Assembly (NCBI GenBank): GCA_009823395.1
Contig: CM020515.1
Coordinates: 12,966,489-13,030,488, forward strand
Length of the DNA: 64,000 nucleotides
DNA from: Thamnaconus septentrionalis
Lineage: Eukaryota > Chordata > Actinopteri > Tetraodontiformes > Monacanthidae
Direction: 5' to 3'
Positions 44,766 through 56,746 of this stretch are shown piece after piece (the first letter of the stretch is position 1; each line of letters begins with the position of its first letter). Under the pieces are notes generated by a model. It made no database searches. It was given only the letters and a program-made list of their open reading frames with translations, and was not told where the DNA came from. The position numbers and the translations under genes are program-made.

Positions 44766-46439
44766 AGCGAGCGCTGCGAGCCACGTTAAAAGAAGAAAAA
44801 AAAAACAATCTGCAGCCTTCCTTAGAACTTTTCTTCCTCCAAAGGCAAAAGAAAAAAAAAGAACCTTCACACAGCAGTGGTGGCTTAGGAATGCGAGACA
44901 GGAATGCTGTTGAGTTACTATAAAGGGGGTTTGATCACTGAAAACAATGTCTTTGTGTTTTCATCCACAGACCTAGTCACGCAATGCTGTGTGCGCAAAC
45001 CTCCAGCAACTTTTCAACCCCGGCACACAAGAAAGCCATCAAGTACCTGCAATTGACAGAATCGCGTGCACTTCAGGTACTCCAGGATTGCGCTGGAGCG
45101 GAGCCAAATGTGGGATAGAGGAAAAAGGTGGAGTGGAGCTTCACCTGCTCCCTCTGAAAATAAACACCCTTTGTCGCTATTGGATGGGAATATAAAAGTA
45201 TGTACACATGGAAATTGTGTTTTCTTAGTGGTCTGAGTGAAAGAGAATGACACAACTTCAGTCACATTGTCCTCTCCATGCCTTTGCTATCCATACCCAG
45301 CACATTTAGAAGTTGTATCATGATATCTAAATGGACATGCATTCCAGATAATCCCCTGAAACACAGCTGGCTGTAAATCTTGACCTGCAATTGCAAAATC
45401 TGAAATAATGTCCAGCTGTATTCAGCCATCGCCACATATTTCAAGCCTCTGTTTTTTAAATGTTCTTTATTTTTCGTCTTCCCAGCCTGCACCCCGTGCC
45501 CGCGGGAGCACTCCAGTCCTGGTTTTGGCAGTATACAGTGAAACCGTGATCCCAGAAATTCAAGCAAGCCTGGAGGTGGTTAGGACATGAAAGTGAGGTG
45601 AGAAAGACAAGAGATTCATTCATGGGAAGGTGATTCAAGGCACTGACATCCCCGTATCTGTGCCTGGCGACAGATGATCAGTATTACTCACAGCCAGCGC
45701 TCACACGCAACCTGGGTGCTACTTGACACATGATGGGTGACTGTGTAGGCCGGTGCAGCCTACGCTCATGACATAATAACATTTTTTGTTACGGATTATA
45801 CAGTACTGAACTGAATATAATGTTTATATTTTCAAATTTTTAAAGTTCACATACTTTGCATTGTGTCTTCTAACATACCAGTCTGCGGCTTCTAAGACTT
45901 CAGTCTGCGCTAAAACACATTGTTTTGTGACATCACAAAGGGCTGCAGCCTTACTTGTCACAATGCCTTGTGGTTGGGTTTTGTTCCTCTTTCTGAGACA
46001 ACCTTGTGACTTTTTGCTCCAAACAGAGGGGTGAATGGAGATCACTTATGGATGATATATTGTGTAAAGCTGCTAGGATTGGAAAAAATATATGCATATT
46101 AGAACCGAAGTAAGATAAAGGCATAAGGTGCAACAATTTCATATGATGGTGTGGATTTAGATGCTATTAAATCTCATACAATGGGGCTTTAGTGTGTTTC
46201 CAAATACATTCCAAATATAACAGCAGAGGTGAGTTGAATTGTTGTGTCAGTCCACTGCAACAACAGCAATAAAGTCAAAGTACCATGATGCATTGCAAGC
46301 CCTGCACGAATTTGAATCTAAAACTTTGCTTGCATATTCGAAGCTCCGGTATAAATTGATCGTTTATTAAAAAAAAAAAAAAAAAAAAAAAAAGTCCCTG
46401 TAAGTACAGTCTCAGCGATGACTGTGAACTCAGAGTACC
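44766..46439. other. Non-coding stretch upstream of the CpG-rich block
   Basis: CpG is scarce here, in contrast with the next block. A 25-base A run (46,369-46,393) lies just upstream of it. A good acceptor-like tract (TTTTTCGTCTTCCCAG, ending 45,485) precedes a 35-codon frame that stops, with a donor-like GTGAGA at 45,598. I regard this as a pseudo-exon. A segment at 45,760-46,150 with TTGTGACATCACAAAGG may be a decayed repeat. Confidence 0.45.
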
Positions 46440-47172
46440 ATGATGCATCGCGCGCCCAGATTGGCTGAGCGCAGCATGTGCAGAGTGCCGTGCTCCAACT
46501 ATGGCTCAGTGCGGCTCGGGCTGTCCGTGGGATCGCATCGCTGTCAGCGGAGAGGAGAGGAACGTAGCGTAGCGGGATCCCAAGCGGAGGAACCACCGAA
46601 CCAGCGGACCAGGAGGAACAATGTTGCTGTTGCTGTCGCTGGGAGACCACCACACCGATTCATCCGGAGTCTTCGTCAAAGAGTTCTGATTCAAATGGGA
46701 TACTATTCCGGTGGACGCATCAAAGAGGATTTAGACGGCTTCCGTTACAGCCTGGACGCACGTGGGATTGTATTATTATCATCATCATTATTGTTGTCAT
46801 CGTCGGCATCGTTTCCACCTTTTAGAATGGCTCCGGCGACGGGGACAGCCGATGGATTTAGCGGCTGCGGACCGTGCAGCGGGATTTACGAGACGCTGCC
46901 TCTCACCGGGGATGAGCGGTGTCCTGGAGCCGCTGTCCCGCCTCACACCGCTGGACACTCCGTCCGGAGGACCGATCGCTTTCCCCCGGATACTTGATGA
47001 ACCACGTCAGTCACTCGGGCTTTAACAAATATGGATGCTTCGCTGCGGTGGATACCTAGTCGCGTGTGATTAAAGGGGGGGGAATACCCTGGGATATACA
47101 ATTTGAGGCGATGCTCAGCGGACCTCCGGCAGTCTTTGGATAATGACAGCGCGCATCTTCTCGTCGCAGCGC
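46440..47172 (+). promoter_or_regulatory. CpG island, putative promoter and first exon
   Basis: By eye there are roughly 60 CpG dinucleotides in about 730 bases, against very few in the preceding kilobase. An inverted CCAAT box (ATTGGCTG) lies at 46,460-46,467. A near-consensus splice donor, GCAG-GTACGTGAG, follows at 47,173. This is the layout of a vertebrate CpG-island promoter with a non-coding or mostly non-coding first exon on the + strand. The 185-codon frame at 46,440-46,997 starts upstream of any likely transcription start and encodes nothing recognisable, so it is probably untranslated leader. A short coding start near the donor (for example the ATG at 47,142, seven to eight codons before the donor) is possible. 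The gene would extend beyond 64,000 and its identity is unknown. Confidence 0.5.
47142..47172 (+). other. Possible start codon next to the splice donor
   Basis: ATG at 47,142 (context GATAATGAC) opens ATG-ACA-GCG-CGC-ATC-TTC-TCG and continues to the donor at 47,173. The context lacks the purine-rich Kozak G at +4, and other ATGs occur earlier in the exon, so this is speculative. Confidence 0.15.
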
Positions 47173-47419
47173 AGGTACGTGAGGACTTATTGCTTCTCGC
47201 TGTCTGCCTACCGGACAACAGAAGTGGCATTTGCTTTGATTTTATATTTTTACGATCTAGACTTATGTAATACAGTTGTTACGTTTCTACTCTTAATGAT
47301 CTCACAAACGTTGTGAATTTCTGACCATTTATTGAACCCACTTAAAGTTTAATAATAACAACAAACACACTGAATTAGCCTATCGGTGGCTCACGGACCA
47401 AAGGTGCTTGCTGTTATCT

Positions 47420-47420
<1 letters not shown>
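47173..47420. other. Start of the putative first intron
   Basis: CpG drops immediately after the donor and the sequence becomes AT-rich, as expected across an exon-intron boundary at an island edge. Confidence 0.4.

Positions 47421-47506
<86 letters not shown>
47421..47506. repeat. Long (CA)n microsatellite
   Basis: About 43 uninterrupted CA units, some 250 bases downstream of the putative first-exon donor. Confidence 0.97.
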
Positions 47507-47507
<1 letters not shown>

Positions 47508-47599
47508 ATCTGGCCCACGTCCTCTCTCAACAATCACTCCTCTCTTATTGGAATCCTCCTGGACAGCTGCTGCTGTCTAGCCTGGTCTGCTAATTTCGA

Positions 47600-47622
47600 G
47601 TGTGTGTGTGTGTGTGTGTGTG
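47600..47622. repeat. (TG)n microsatellite
   Basis: Eleven TG units, opposite in strand sense to the CA tract less than 100 bases upstream. The two could pair as a long imperfect inverted repeat. Confidence 0.9.
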
Positions 47623-47749
47623 GTTTAAAGCACCCTCTGTCCTGCTGCATAATCTCCGGCTCACCTGTTCTGTCGGTGCACCTCTCCGTTATGTGCTGAT
47701 CGTTGCACGTGCATCTCTGTCGTGAGATCCAGCTCTGGATCGATTTTCA

Positions 47750-47754
<5 letters not shown>

Positions 47755-47783
<29 letters not shown>
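47755..47783. repeat. Poly(T) run
   Basis: 29 uninterrupted thymines. It could be a retroposon tail on the minus strand, but no source element is recognised. Confidence 0.95.
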
Positions 47784-47786
<3 letters not shown>

Positions 47787-48586
47787 GTCAGCCTCTCATA
47801 CGGTTAAAGCTGTGCGTGTGTTTTCCAGTTTTTGAACACTTTCTTTAATTCAGTTTTTTTTTTAAATTTTTTTAAACCGGGTGTGGGGCAGGCTGCTGTG
47901 TTGAACCACCAGGTTGTAGCTAAAGCGGGTGGACTCAGAGCTTCCCGTGTTGCCAGAGGTGCCAGGTGACATGAGCACTGGATACTCGGGAGTCTTGCGT
48001 GACGTCTGGATCGCCCGCAGGTGCATGTGCGTCCGTACGCCTCCGACGCCACGCCGGAGGGGGCGTGGCCTCCATAGCGGCCGCGCGTTCATGCACGCTA
48101 ATATGACGAAGCATCCCACCTTTCTTCGCAGCCGCCGCCGTCCCGTCCACGCCCTTCAGCCCCTGAAGAATTCCACCTATTGTCGGGTCAGCGGACAGAG
48201 CGCTCACTATACGTCCTCACACACACACACACCAGCTCGTCCCCCCCCTTAAGAAAAGGAAAAAAAATCTTCTCCAAACAAGACCCCCTTTCTGCGCTGA
48301 AGAGGGACCCTCTGTCTAATGCCAAGTGACTCTCATGGCCAGCATTGACGGTGGGACACTTGCCGCACAAAAGGAGCTGAAGTGTCAAATAAACTCGGTC
48401 AGAGCGAAACCCACCCACCCACCCACCCCGCCCCATTTCCCTCCCTCCCACCCTTCAGCCCCCCGCCCCTCCGGCACACACAAGAATTCCTTTATCTGGC
48501 ACCCTGGGAGGCAGACAAAGACGGACTTTGTGTCGGCGAGCGGGGCCTTGACTAAACACTGCGGCTCCTCTTCTCGCAACGTCTTC
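47784..48586. other. GC-rich non-coding stretch
   Basis: CpG-rich at 47,990-48,190, with GC-box-like GGGGGCGTGGCC near 48,058-48,069. A CACCC/CCACC-rich tract lies at 48,411-48,475. No splice-framed exon. Confidence 0.45.
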
Positions 48587-48606
48587 CTCCTCCTCCTCCT
48601 CCTCCC
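48587..48606. repeat. (CTC)n trinucleotide tract
   Basis: Six CTC units followed by a C run. Confidence 0.85.
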
Positions 48607-48714
48607 CCCCATTGTTGTTTGATCGGCGGAGCGGGAACATGTCGTGTTGTGTCGACCTGACCCCTGCTGCCCTGCGCTCAACATCTGTCCTGTGCCCGGC
48701 ATCCCCGGCACCTG

Positions 48715-48715
<1 letters not shown>

Positions 48716-48770
<55 letters not shown>
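48716..48770. repeat. (GCT)18 trinucleotide repeat
   Basis: Eighteen GCT/CTG units without interruption. The frames over it would read as poly-Leu or poly-Ala on the + strand and poly-Ala or poly-Ser on the minus strand. None has further support as protein. It sits in a GC-rich stretch about 1.6 kb past the putative first exon. Confidence 0.95.
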
Positions 48771-48771
<1 letters not shown>

Positions 48772-49535
48772 CTGCCTCCTTCTCCTCCTCCATCCCTCTT
48801 CCTTCCATCTGAGAGCAGCGTTTGAGACGGCGGTTGCATGTGCGTTTTTGTTTACGTCTCCGTGCGCGCGGCGATGAGCGGCGAGGCAAAGGAATGTTCT
48901 AGTTGTTCCTCCCAGCGTGGCGACTGAGCCTGCCATACGATACGCTTGCGGTGAACCACACTCTCGGGGCAGACAGACTCTCGACAGCCGTGCCATGTCT
49001 TTTGTTTATGTTAGTTTTTTGCGCTGCCACTTCTGCATCACTTTGCACATCTGTAAATGCAGATCCAGATGACGTGATGTCAGTCCTGACTTGCCAGGTG
49101 ATGAAGGTCAGTTTCTGTTGTCCAAAAAGTGCTGCAACTGAAGTGGAGAAGAGGCACTTTCAGGGTTTCTAGTCACTCAGGATTCTGTCAATGTGCAGAA
49201 TTCAGTCAGAAATCTTGAAGAATGACTCCAGTGGAAGTCCAAGCAGCACCGCGTAAGGAAAACATTGCAATCCAGGGCTTGAACTGGCCCCTCTGCGGTG
49301 ACCATGTGCATTAGGACCCTCACCACCAACCCTACTCCACCACTCCCCTCCCCGGGCATGCTAATACAGGCCTGCCAGAGAGTGATAGTCCCCAGCACAG
49401 CGGGTGAAGGTAAACAGATCGAGTTGCGGTGGTCCGCCGTGTTAATGATGTGTTTATGAGCTTAAAGCCGAGCGGTGATTCATCACGTCCGAGCCTCAGA
49501 GTCTCACCTCCCCGTTTGTCGAACCCTCCATCAGG

Positions 49536-49536
<1 letters not shown>
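48771..49536. other. Non-coding stretch, no gene seen
   Basis: CpG-enriched to about 48,980, then ordinary sequence. Confidence 0.5.

Positions 49537-49565
<29 letters not shown>
49537..49565. repeat. (TG)n microsatellite
   Basis: About 14 TG units. Confidence 0.92.
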
Positions 49566-49567
<2 letters not shown>

Positions 49568-51693
49568 AACATTGCACACAGGTGATGGCTCTGGCTCGGG
49601 CAGGGCGACCTCCCGGTGAACCGGGTCTCCTTGTCAGGACCGCTGATGGCCAGCGGGAGCATTTATTGTACATTAATCACGTCACGTTTTTCGTTATTAT
49701 TTTGCAAATGTGCCCTCAGCATTACCTCACCAGGCTCCGGCGGGCACAAAAGCCTCCCCGACCGAGGGAGAGCGCACCCCTCCGAGCCGAGTGTCAGATA
49801 ACCTCCTTAATGAGCTCCATGAGGAATCTCGGCCCGTTGCGTTTCCTTTCATACGGAGCGCCGTCTGTACGTGCGCGTTTTAGAATGAGCCCTAAAGTTT
49901 GTCTGAACAGGAGAACTGTCATTTATTAGTAGTGGCCGAACAATGGGGAGCTTGTCTCCTGGGTGTGTGTGTGAGTGTGTGTGACCAGAGGCGGGCAGGG
50001 GGGTGGCCTGAGATTGGGCAGCAGTCTCTGACCAAGAACAAGCCCCTGTCTGATGGGGAGAACTGCTGACCCTTCCTGAGTAAAATGGCACCTTTGTTTC
50101 GAGGTGTATGTGTTTGTGCCTTTGCGTTTGTGTGTGTTTTTGGTGGGGGGAGGCAGGAGGGGAGACGTTCTGGAAGGCCGGGAACGTTGTGGGAAGTGTT
50201 TATTGGCTTGTTGTGTTATTTTTTTTCCCACCTCCTCCGCTTGTTATCGTTTAGCCCTTAAAAAATGCTGTGGTTCTGTGGTGTAAACATCATCATTGTG
50301 GTTTATTTTTTCATTAAGCTAATCTATTTATATTTCATTAACCTTTGAACTGTTGTGTCCGTCATTGAGCCAGTGGTGCTTTTGCTGGACAACATTAAAG
50401 TGCAGCCCAGTATCTGATCACATCTGTAAAGCTTAAGGTGGTTACTAATTGAGCTAAGAATGAATTAACGTAAAAGACTTGATGTCTTGGCTCCTAATAC
50501 GTGTTGCCACAGCATTGCAGGTCTGAACTGATTGCAACACTCACGGCAATCAAACCAAAACACACAAAAATATAATATAAATGGTGAAAGAATTGTGGCC
50601 CACTGCTGTTACAACAGTTTGATATACCCGTGTAATCTACACGCATAGGTGTTGCTTCCACATGTTGGACCAGCAAGTCTGTTTCACACTTTGGCATACT
50701 GCACAGTTGAAGAAGAAGAGGAGGAAAAAGGCGCTGGCTAGGAAACGGCATCAGGAGTAGCAGCAGAAAACCACAGCTTGGAAATGCGCATGTGCGACTT
50801 GTTTGTGTGCCTGCACAAAGTCAGCTGTAATGCCCCTTTTCTGGAGAAAATCCAGAGGGTGCGTTCCTGAGAATTCCCGAGAATTTTACGAAACAATGAG
50901 ATCAAAATCTACCGCTCCGTGACAGCAGACTTGAACTCTGCAGGGTTCCCTCCTCCCTGCCGTCCTTCAGACTCCCCAAGCAAACTGCAAAGACGTGTAG
51001 CACGTTGTCAACACAAGGACGTCTGTATCGTGCTGGATGCAGACAGACAGCCGTCTATTCAGGCACCGCCCGCCTCCCAGTGCCGTGGCTCTGCCCAGAG
51101 GCTGCCGACAAGAGATGCCAAATTCAGGGGACGCTGCCAGGCGCTCCAGGACACACAGGAAGTGCACGACTTGTGTCGCAGTCATCACTCGCTGATGATC
51201 TTTTTTTGGCTTTGTCAGTAGAAACTCCTCCCCCGTCCTCTTTTCACTGATGACTTGCTATATCAGAGGAACATCAGTTCAGTTGCAACAACTAAAATAC
51301 CAGACATTCTTTCTCTGGCTCCTTTCTCTCAGATTCACTTCAGTTGTCGCTCTCTCGCTCTTTCGGAGGGAAAATTCCTCCCTTTGTGTCACGGCTCTTG
51401 CACAAGTCACATTCCTCCAAACCTGTGACTATTTTTGTCCAGTTTTTTTTGCCCCCTCCCGTCCTGCCCCGTCTGCCTGGGTGAGCTGTCGCAAGCGGTC
51501 ACACCTACGCAGGCTAGCCATCCTCATTTGGCCTCCTTTAGAAAGCTGCTCTTTTACTTCTTGTGCCTTTATTCTTTCCCTCCCAGCGAGGGGATAAAGG
51601 ACATTTTCAGTGTGAAGAAGAGCGTGAAATTTCCTGTGTGACCTCCCTGGGACACGCACACACTCTCAGAGACCACCGGGGTCTTTGGATAGC

Positions 51694-51695
<2 letters not shown>
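49566..51695. other. Non-coding stretch, no gene seen
   Basis: Frames of 100-115 codons (49,582-49,929; 50,919-51,221; 51,250-51,597) have no recognised domain and no paired splice sites. Confidence 0.5.

Positions 51696-51735
<40 letters not shown>
51696..51735. repeat. (TG)n microsatellite
   Basis: About 20 TG units. Confidence 0.94.
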
Positions 51736-51736
<1 letters not shown>

Positions 51737-52321
51737 ATGTGCATGAGAGAGACCACAGTTTTTTTTCCCTTTTTTTTTTAAGCTTTCCTTTCGCTTCGAA
51801 TGAAAAGGCAATCAGTGTGCAGTAGTTGGTAATACCACACCCTGACACCCTGATAGCATCAAACTGTCCAAGACTCTTTAGTCTGACCTGCTGTCAGGTC
51901 ACACTGCCTGAAATGTAGACAGAGGTGGTTTCAAGTGGGCAGATAATCCCGAAGTCACTTAATGGATTGGAGTGGTGTGTGATTGACATGAGAGGGTTGA
52001 GCTGTGAAGCGACATTGATATCATTGCAGGGTAAAAAAAAAAATCAACAAAACATGATGATGTTTAGATAAGGTTTTGTGCACACTGCACGCAATAGGAC
52101 ACTTCAGGGTTGAGTTGTGGAAGTTTTGCTTATGTTAGACTCTGCTGCCCTCGTGCGCACAAAGTAGGCAATGACAAACTTGCCAAACTGGGCTGTATTT
52201 TTCTCTGTTGGCCGCAGCACGTTTGGTGGCGCTAAGTAGCAGGACTCAACCTGTGGCTGTTGCACCAGTGCAGAAAGTGAAAATGTGACCATGAACTTGA
52301 GTTAGTGTCTAAGAAAGAAGT
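51736..52321. other. Non-coding stretch, no gene seen
   Basis: T and A runs only. Nothing recognised. Confidence 0.5.
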
Positions 52322-52560
52322 TAGATTAAGCTTTATTGTCCCGTGAAGGAATTTGCTCTTGGACAATGGTGGCACACAGAAAGGTCAGTGTAGTAAGAGT
52401 TTCAGAAAATTGATCATTTGAAAAGTTCTGTGCTTAAATGGAGGAATAAAGGAAGAATAAAAACGTGCAATGATGCAAAAAGTTAAAAAAAAAAGCAATT
52501 GAGTAAAAAAATGTAATCTTTCAATAAACTGAATGTGCAATAAACGACAAATATTTCAAG
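52322..52560 (+). mobile_element. Decayed interspersed repeat, class unassigned
   Basis: AAGCTTTATTGTCCCGTGAA, then GGAATTTGCTCTTGGACA and an A-rich tail with repeated GTGCAAT/GTGCAATAAA phrases, matches a very common pattern in fish repeat tails. I cannot say which LINE, SINE or LTR family it belongs to. Confidence 0.35.
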
Positions 52561-55500
52561 TTGGATTGATTTTTGACAACAGTTTGTTCCTGTGAATCTT
52601 GGAAGACTCCAGTGCATTCTTAATTAATTCATAAATTGGCAGGAAACAAGAAAATATGAGTGGGCGCATTTTGAGTGTGACCAGAATGTTTCTGACAGTT
52701 TTTTTTTTTTTTAACTCGAGCTGTCAAGAGGACAGTGCAAAAACTCCCGATTGTGCAACTTCATAAACTCTTGCATCTTTTATGTTTGTGTGACCTTGGC
52801 CTTGATCGTTGTTCCCTCGCTGAGTGTAAAATATATGGCTGGCTGCAGTTCACTGCTTTGGCCGCTTGGTGTCACTCTTGCATTTAAATGTGATACAAGA
52901 CACAATTAGCACTTTCATACTTCGTGATAGTGTTCAAATATAACAGTAATATTTTCTTCGATTTTTTTTATTCGTGTTAACAACATCATTATTATTACTA
53001 TTCGTATCATTATTTTTTAGTACTTTGTGTGAATAAGGTGCCGTAGAATAGATTTGATATTCATTTTCCACAGTTTTCTAGTCTTTGACTTGACCTCTTG
53101 GATGAATTTTATTTCTTGGGTTTTCAACTTTTCCTTCCCCCAGGTAGAGCTACTTATTGAATACCGCTGCCTTTAATCCACTGAAATAAATAACGCTACC
53201 TGCCAGTAATTCACCCCCCCCCCCCACCCTTATCCCCTGGATTTTGACTGTTTGTGCTAAACGGAAGGATTATGTGTTCCCTAATTGGCTTTAAGAAATT
53301 CTCCTCCGTCGTAAGTTGATTATGCCGGTGTAAGACCCTCCTGGAAAAACTTTTAAAGGGCATTGCCACATAGCTGGAAATGGGGCTGTTTTTCTTACTA
53401 GTGCTGATCATGAAGCTCGCATGAAACACAGACTGATAACACTGGATGACTTGGTTTGGTTAGAGTTTTGGAAACGGCTGAAAAACCCACTCTTTGCTGA
53501 ATACCAACCTTGCTGAATACTTTTACTGCACATAGTTTGATTTGCATTTCTCTTTTTTTAAGCACACAGTTTGGGGGAATCTGCTGCTCTTTCTGGGTAG
53601 AAGGTTAACTTGGAGTTTGTCCACCAGAGGGCACTGTGGCTGCGTGACAACGCGTCCCCACCCCTCCGGAAAGCAAAGAGCAGGACTTTAGTTTGCCGCG
53701 TCTCCCTGTGATCTATGGAGAAATGGCTGCAGATTGGCATTATTATCGTCTTATTGCCCCTCATTCTGGCTCATCTCCCTTTGAAGATCAAAGTGGCCGC
53801 GTGCCTCTGTGTGCACCGACGCTGATAAACCCAGAGTGAACTTCAATAAAATGAACTGTTCAGTCTGTACATCTGTCGCTCGCGGGGCCCTCTCCTGCCT
53901 TTATTAGCGCTAATGCCGCCGGATCAGCGGCAGTCATTTCGCCCCAGTGTCGGCCAAAGGGACAACAAAGAGGAGGAAAACAAATCTCTGGGTCATTTCA
54001 GCCTGTGTAATGCAGTTTCAGAGCGACTGTCTGTGAGAGAGACACGCCTGGGAACATGAAAGCGGCGTAGAGTGAAGCAGAAAGTGAAGCCACCAGTCCG
54101 ACCGCCGGTTTGGGGCACATGTCGAGAAAACCTGCCAGTGCCGCTCTCGATTTCACTTCCCTATGCTGTGATCGTCAGGTGCTGGCAGGGGGGACAAGAT
54201 GAGCGAGAAAACACAGGTGCTATGCTTCTGGGAACAGGTGGGGCACTTTATAGGTTGATTGGCCGGGCCCAAGGCTGCCCTGCAGCAGCAGGTGTGGAGG
54301 TGCAAGGTTTAGACATCCCTTCGCATTTAAACTGGTTAAGAAGAAAAGTTTAAAACTTTTCTCCTTGTCAAAAACTCGCTTTTACTTTGCTGCTCTTTTT
54401 TTTTTTTTTTTAAAGAGAAGCAAATATATATTTTTTCACTTTAAGAAGCCAACATCTGCAAATGTGTCACAATTTCGCCCTGAGCAGTGATTCACTTTCT
54501 CCCCAAGCTGACTCACCATTACTGCTGTCTACTGTTTGAATGCTGTTTGCGATCATGCGCAGCAAATCGGACCAACACAGGTCCAGATAAATGCACCTTC
54601 TGCTTCTTTGTCTTCACCGGTCTGAACTTTATGTAATCTATAGTGCCTCATTACTTGTTTTCTCAAGGCCCGATCTTTGATTTTACGCTCCGAGCTCGTG
54701 CGGCATTGCTGAACGTTGACTAATTTACTCTGGGCCAATCAGGTCCCAGGGTATGCGGCAAGTCAGGTTTCTGTCGGATGGGGATTATGGGAAAGGGTGT
54801 CGTGCAAAAAAGGGCGCAGTGATAAAATAATCTGGCTATTGTGAGAAAAAAAACAATGTTTAATTGGTCCAACTGCACAGAAGAACCTGCTCATTTATAC
54901 TTTGTTTGGTGGTGTGGGAGGCCGGCATGGGCAAGAAAAAAAATGTACCAGTTGAGCACATGTGCACTTTAATCACACGGCCGCACCTCTCACTCCGGTT
55001 CAAGTGTGTGTCACGTCTAATCTGAAGCTAATCAGATCCTTCCTTTTGAGTTTGACATTTCAAAGAGCTTTATCCGAACACCTTTTGGGAAAAAAGCTAA
55101 CAAAGAAAAAAATGCTCCTTATCGATCAACGTTCCCACCTTCATACGAAAAGAGGAAGAAGAAGCTAAACCGAGAGGCCTTATCGCAGTGGTCTGGCCTA
55201 CATTCTTTATTATCTTCGTTGCAGCGAAAGTGCAAACGCAACTCTTTGTTGACTCTCGACGCTGTGCTTGCAAACGCAAGTTAGTGGTTGCAACATTGCC
55301 CTCGGTGGCTTATCTGCGCCATCTCTCCCAGCTCCTTTCAGAATTGGTTGCGCTCCCCACATAATCATCGATCATCTCTACTCTTCAGCGGCTCCTGATC
55401 CGAGCCGAGGGCCTGACCAAACACGTCGGGCTGATGGCAGCGAGGCAAGTAGTGTGGAAACTGCTGGCTTTACCTTCCAGAAAGAGGAGGCGAAGGTTTT

Positions 55501-56665
55501 TTTTCACTCGCTCTATCTCTCTTGTTTATTGTAGGCTTGATGTAGTGAGTAAGTCAGAGTGGAGAAAAAGGAAGGAGGAAGTCTGGGTGCATATCAGTCC
55601 AGTGGATGGTCGGTCCAGCCTCCTGTCTGCTGCTCCTGTTAATCATTGACTCCCTTCAGCCTTCACTGAACTTTGCAGGCATGCGAGGACTGAAAACATC
55701 AGCTCATTAATGACAGTTTTCGACGTTTCACAATGCAACGCTGCTTCTGGCTGGCCAATCTGCTACTTTTTAATTGAATGAGCCGCATTTACGGCATTTG
55801 TAGTGGTTGTAATATGTCAAAAGGTTGTTAATCATCCAGTAGAATTGTACGGCCTGCATTTTAGCCTTCTGGTTACAGCCTCCTGCAAAAAAATAGCTTT
55901 TTGCCTGTTTTAATGCTTTGTTGGGGTACTTGGTGTGAGATCTCAAAGGGGTGCTTTTTAGAAGTGCATGATTTTGCACTTTTTACGTAATGGTGAAAAA
56001 TTCACCAAACAGAAGCAGTGAGGAACTTGTGGTTAAGTCCATGAATGTTATTTAAGCCTTCGCTACAAAGTTTTTTTTCAAGGACAAAAGAAACTACCAT
56101 GCATCTGAGTTGCTTCACTGCAACGAGGTTTGTTTCTTTCAGTATTATTCCATGTTGCTGGATTAGAAATGAATAATTATCAGATAACTAAAAACATTAT
56201 TGTTGTAACTCACCCATAAAATATATTTTGCAGAATACAGTTCCTTTAATTAGGGTTTTGTAGTACAAACAGGCCTTTTCCCCCTTTTAGACATCATACT
56301 CCATCAGTTCACTTTGTGTTAAACTCTTTCACAATGCCAGCGGGTGCCCAGGGTCTCCTGAGGTAAAACTGGCAACAGTTTTTAAACAAGGGGAAACCCT
56401 GGTGCAACCAGTGTGAAAAGCTTTGGCTCCCTAACTCAACATTAGCCCACGTTTTGGTGGGTGTGCATGCTGCGTGCAGGTTGTCTGGATCTCTTAGCCT
56501 AGCTTAAAGGTCTTGCACGCGAACAGAACACCAACGTTTCTACACGCAGAGCACATAAACAGCGGTGCGACGCCTCGCCGGGAAGTTTGTGTGCGTTCCC
56601 CTGAAGCCTACCATCCCTATGCCGTCTTCGCTGCCAGGCTAGCTTCTTCCAGACATCTGTCTCTC

Positions 56666-56668
<3 letters not shown>
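52561..56668. other. Non-coding stretch, no gene seen
   Basis: Contains a T run (52,699-52,712), a C run (53,213-53,225), a T run (54,397-54,411) and single-copy-looking DNA. A decayed LTR, exon or RNA gene was not seen. Confidence 0.5.

Positions 56669-56744
<76 letters not shown>
56669..56744. repeat. Long (CA)n microsatellite
   Basis: About 38 CA units. Confidence 0.97.

Positions 56745-56746
<2 letters not shown>

Noticed and set aside
45486..45597. Possible exon after a strong acceptor
   Set aside because: Two frames stop early and the third stops before the donor. The donor GTGAGA is moderate. It could only be a terminal or non-coding exon, for which there is no further sign.
46440..46997. 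185-codon frame in the CpG island as a protein
   Set aside because: Composition is that of a GC-rich leader, no domain is recognisable, and it begins upstream of the likely transcription start. Kept as promoter and leader instead.
48385..48996. 203-codon minus-strand frame with a poly-Ala stretch, and a + strand poly-Leu frame that looks like a signal peptide
   Set aside because: The frames stay open because of the GCT repeat and high GC. There is no domain, splice site or start context to support a protein.
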